Positions 61,168 through 64,000 of a stretch of DNA of 64,000 bases are shown here, in pieces (within the stretch, counting starts at the first letter, position 1; every line of letters starts with the position of its first letter). Both the position numbers and the translations under genes were made by a program. Location: the NCBI RefSeq assembly GCF_016093545.1, contig NZ_JADKYX010000014.1:62001-126000 (forward strand). Reading direction: 5' to 3'. This stretch comes from Massilia rhizosphaerae (GTDB lineage Bacteria; Pseudomonadota; Gammaproteobacteria; Burkholderiales; Burkholderiaceae_D). The notes under the pieces were generated by a model that did no database searches, was not told where the DNA came from, and saw nothing but the letters and a program-made list of their open reading frames with translations.

Positions 61168-62508
61168 ATGGCAGATAAACCCGTTGTCCGTCGCCGCGTC
61201 GTCAAGACCGGCATCAGCGAAGAGCGCACCAACAGCAGCAAAGTCCAGAGCCAGTACCAGCCGTACAAGGATGCGGCCTGGGGCTTCATCAATCACTGGT
61301 ACCCGGCCTTGTTCAGCCATGAACTGCCGGAAGACCAGGTCGAAGGCATCCAGATCTGCGGCATCCCCATCGTGTTGCGCCGTGTCGACGGCAAGATCCA
61401 TGCGCTGAAGGATCAATGCGTGCACCGCGGCGTTCGCCTGTCGGAAAAGCCGATGTGCTTCAACAAGGAGACGATCTCCTGCTGGTACCACGGCTTCACG
61501 TTCGACCTCGATACCGGCGTGCTGTCCACCATCGTGGCCAACCCGGAAGACAAGCTGATCGGCACGACCGGCATCACGACTTACCCGGTGCGCGAAGTGG
61601 CCGGCATGATCTTCGTGTTCGTGCGCGAGGACGATTTCCCGGACGCCGACGTGCCGCCGCTGTCCGACGACCTGCCGTTCCGCTTCCCGGAAAACAGCGA
61701 ACGCTTCCCGCACCCGCTGTGGCCCGCCTCGCCGAGCGTCCTGGACGACAACGCCGTGGCGCTGGGCATGCACCGCACCGGCTTCGGCAACTGGCGCATC
61801 GCTTGCGAGAACGGCTTCGACAATGCCCACATCCTGGTCCACAAGGACAACACGATCGTCCACGCGCTGGACTGGGTCCTGCCCCTGGGCATCCTGCCGA
61901 CCAGCGACGATTGCATCGCCACCGTCGAGGACGACAACGGGCCGAAGGGCTTGATGCAGTGGCTGTTCACCGACAAGTGGGCGCCCGTGCTCGAGAACGA
62001 AAAGCTGGGACTCAAGGTGGAAGGCATCAAGGGCCGCTACTACCGCACCTCGGTGGTGCTGCCGGGCGTGCTGATGGTCGAGAACTGGCCGGAAGAGCAC
62101 GTGGTGCAGTACGAGTGGTACGTGCCGATCACCGACGACACGCACGAATACTGGGAAGTGCTGGTGCGCGTGTGCCCGACCGAGGCGGACCGCAAGAAAT
62201 TCCAGTATCGCTTCGACCGCGTCTACAAGCCGCTGGCGCTGCACGGCTTCAACGACTGCGACCTGTATGCCCGCGAAGCGATGCAGAACTTTTATGCCGA
62301 CGGCACCGGCTGGGACGACGAGCAGCTGGTGGCGACCGACGTGTCGCCCATCACCTGGCGCAAGCTCGCGTCGCGCTGGCACCGCGGCATCGCCAAGCCT
62401 GGACGTGGCGTGGCCGGCGCGCTGAAGACGAGCAGCCTGCGCTTCAAGGATACGGCCGACGGCATGCGTCCCGGCTACAAGGTCCCGAAGATTCCGGACG
62501 AAGAGTAA
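61168..62508 (+). CDS. CarAa-like Rieske non-haem iron oxygenase, terminal component
   Basis: The 446-residue protein has a Rieske cluster motif C84-x-H86 and C105-x2-H108. The catalytic iron site D218-x2-H221-x3-H225 (GFDNAHILVH) is present, with D365 near LYAREAMQNFYADGTGW a likely third ligand. GFINHWYPALFS, CWYHGFTF and FEW/YEWYVPI-type stretches align closely by eye with carbazole 1,9a-dioxygenase CarAa. The protein is longer, with an N-terminal extension. The substrate is unknown. No ferredoxin or reductase gene is visible in the window. Confidence 0.9.
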   Translation: MADKPVVRRRVVKTGISEERTNSSKVQSQYQPYKDAAWGFINHWYPALFSHELPEDQVEGIQICGIPIVLRRVDGKIHALKDQCVHRGVRLSEKPMCFNKETISCWYHGFTFDLDTGVLSTIVANPEDKLIGTTGITTYPVREVAGMIFVFVREDDFPDADVPPLSDDLPFRFPENSERFPHPLWPASPSVLDDNAVALGMHRTGFGNWRIACENGFDNAHILVHKDNTIVHALDWVLPLGILPTSDDCIATVEDDNGPKGLMQWLFTDKWAPVLENEKLGLKVEGIKGRYYRTSVVLPGVLMVENWPEEHVVQYEWYVPITDDTHEYWEVLVRVCPTEADRKKFQYRFDRVYKPLALHGFNDCDLYAREAMQNFYADGTGWDDEQLVATDVSPITWRKLASRWHRGIAKPGRGVAGALKTSSLRFKDTADGMRPGYKVPKIPDEE

Positions 62509-62560
62509 GCCACGTGCGGGCTGCGTCGGCGCCTGAATTCTTCCGCGGCATGGAGTGAGC

Positions 62561-63958
62561 ATGGAAAACGATTTGCACTATCTGGAACTGTCCGAGCTGT
62601 CGCTGCTGATCCGCGGCGGCAAGATATCGCCGGTCGACGTCGCGCAGGCGCAACTGGCGCGCATCGAGCAGCTCGACGGCAAACTCAACAGCTATGCGTA
62701 TGTCGCGGCGGAGCAGGCGTTGGCGCAGGCGCGCCAGGCCGAGGCCGAAATCGCGCGGGGCGAGTATCGCAGCCCCCTGCACGGCGTGCCGATTGCCGTC
62801 AAGGACCTGTTCTGGACGCACGACATGCCGACCACGGCGGGCACCACGATCTACCGCGACTTCGTGCCGCCGGAAGACGCGACCGTGGTGGCGCGCCTGA
62901 AAGCCGCGGGCGCCGTGAACCTCGGCAAGCTGCGCATGACCGAGGGCGCGTTCGCCATCCATCATCCCGACTTGCCGGCGCCGGTCAATCCCTGGGGCGC
63001 GGCGCACTGGGCCGGCGCGTCGTCCAGCGGCAGCGGCGTGGCCACGGCCGCCGGCTTGTGCTACGGCGCGCTGGGTACCGACACGGGCGGCTCGATCCGC
63101 TTCCCGTGCGCGGCCAACGGCCTGACCGGCCTCAAGCCGACCTGGGGCCGCGTGAGCCGGCACGGCGTGTTCGAGCTTGCGGCCAGCCTCGACCACGTCG
63201 GCCCGATGGCGCGCAGCGCCAGGGACGTGCTCTACCTGCTGTGCGCCATCGCCGGCCACGACCCCAGGGATCCCACCTCGCTGCCCGGCGCATGCCTGGA
63301 AATCCCGCGGGTCGACGACACGTTCAAGGGCCTGCGCGTCGGCGTGGACGAATCGTGGCTCAGCGACGGCGTCGATCCCGCCATCCAGCACGGCCTGCAG
63401 CAGATCATGGCGTTCGTGCGCGAAGGCGGCGGCGTCCTGCACAGCGTGCGGATGCCCGACACCCGTGCCGTCAGCACGAACTGGGAACGGCACTGCGGCG
63501 TGCAGACGGCGATCGCGCACGAAGCGACGTATCCGCGCCGTGCCGCCGACTACGGCCCGGCCTTGAGCCGCCTGATCGATGGCGGGCGCGAGCTGGGCGG
63601 CCTGGACTACCAGCGCATCCTGCTGGCCGCGCAGCGCTTCACCGGCGAAGTCGACGCCTTGTTCGATCGGGTCGACCTGGTGCTGGCGCCGGTGCAGCCG
63701 TATGCCGCGCCGACCTACGAGCAGCTGGCGGACCTCGCGCAGGATCCCGAGGCGAACCGGCACCTGATCCAGTTCACCGCGCCGTTCAACGTGAGCGGCC
63801 ATCCATGCCTGAGCCTGCCTTACGGCTGCACGCAGCAGGGCTTGCCGCTGGGCGTGCAGTTCATCGGAAAAAAAGGCGCGGAAGCCGTCTTGTGCCGCGC
63901 CGGCATGGCCGTGCAGCGCGTCAGCGACTGGCACAAGCAGCATCCGCCCGGAATCTGA
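62561..63958 (+). CDS. Amidase signature family hydrolase
   Basis: The ATG at 62561 with GGAG 5 bases upstream gives 465 residues. The amidase signature is intact: GVPIAVKDLFWTHDMPTTAG holds the catalytic Lys, and GASSSGSGVATAAG and GTDTGGSIRFPCA hold the Ser-cisSer pair. It hydrolyses an amide, perhaps one formed or taken up in the adjacent aromatic pathway. It follows the oxygenase by 52 bases without a terminator. Confidence 0.92.
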   Translation: MENDLHYLELSELSLLIRGGKISPVDVAQAQLARIEQLDGKLNSYAYVAAEQALAQARQAEAEIARGEYRSPLHGVPIAVKDLFWTHDMPTTAGTTIYRDFVPPEDATVVARLKAAGAVNLGKLRMTEGAFAIHHPDLPAPVNPWGAAHWAGASSSGSGVATAAGLCYGALGTDTGGSIRFPCAANGLTGLKPTWGRVSRHGVFELAASLDHVGPMARSARDVLYLLCAIAGHDPRDPTSLPGACLEIPRVDDTFKGLRVGVDESWLSDGVDPAIQHGLQQIMAFVREGGGVLHSVRMPDTRAVSTNWERHCGVQTAIAHEATYPRRAADYGPALSRLIDGGRELGGLDYQRILLAAQRFTGEVDALFDRVDLVLAPVQPYAAPTYEQLADLAQDPEANRHLIQFTAPFNVSGHPCLSLPYGCTQQGLPLGVQFIGKKGAEAVLCRAGMAVQRVSDWHKQHPPGI

Positions 63959-63981
63959 CTTTCACCGTAATGAGAAACACC

Positions 63982-64000
63982 ATGCGTAACGTCACACTTA
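63982..64000 (+). CDS. Possible start of a next gene (runs off the window)
   Basis: An ATG with GAGAAAC upstream opens a frame reading MRNVTL to the end of the window. An in-frame ATG at 63970 is an alternative. Too little is present to identify a family. Confidence 0.3.

Noticed and set aside
1-64000. tRNA, rRNA, CRISPR arrays, phage genes or riboswitches
   Set aside because: None of the expected structures or repeated spacer patterns was seen on reading the window.

Overview
The window looks like chromosomal DNA of a high-GC betaproteobacterium. The best guess is Oxalobacteraceae (Massilia/Duganella/Telluria type), judged from the GC-rich coding style, a PEP-CTERM protein, a FisR-type sulfide regulator and a dense secretion/respiration gene content. 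This taxonomic call is inference. No rRNA, tRNA or CRISPR array was seen.

1-31.8 kb is a nearly complete flagellar locus. A leftward block runs flgB-C-D-E-F-G-H-I and the start of flgJ (6334 to 1), with flgA divergent from it. A 17-gene leftward run goes from fliE (20706) to a peptidoglycan hydrolase (7110): fliE-F-G-H-I-J, fliD-S-T-K-L, fliA, motA, motB, flgM, flgN, hydrolase. A rightward run (21040-27346) holds a reduced fliM, then fliN-P-Q-R, flhB and flhA. The order fliD-S-T-K-L-fliA-motA-motB, the absence of fliO and the short FliM match Flag-2 (lateral, laf-type) systems rather than the usual primary system. After flhA come an IS element, an AT-richer PEP-CTERM gene, a second FliK-like gene and a short flagellin.

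32-34.3 kb is a secreted GH74 xyloglucanase-type enzyme. 34.4-46.5 kb is a reactive-sulfur module. A FisR-type sigma-54 activator with the C-x10-C-x6-C triad diverges from a probable operon encoding persulfide dioxygenase, a DUF2892 protein, a DUF442-SQR fusion, CydP, CydA, CydB and CydX. The promoter region shows a sigma-54 promoter, an IHF-like site and an array of TGCC half-sites. A P-type ATPase and a TsdB-TsdA-like di-haem cytochrome pair plus a DUF302 protein follow. The layout suggests sulfide-derived electrons passing through SQR and quinone to a sulfide-tolerant bd oxidase.

46.5-51.2 kb holds a quinone-oxidoreductase-like gene, a divergent LysR regulator and a secreted GH31 glycosidase. 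51.3-56.5 kb is signalling: a globin-GAF-EAL protein, a PAS chemoreceptor and a four-helix-bundle chemoreceptor. 56.7-64 kb is a catabolic region: an XylS/AntR-type AraC regulator, then alcohol dehydrogenase, cupin, hemerythrin and SDR genes ended by a terminator, then a CarAa-like Rieske oxygenase and an amidase. Two near-identical 38-bp elements containing TGCA-N6-GGATA, plus a diverged third copy upstream of the regulator, precede these transcription units and are the likely operators.
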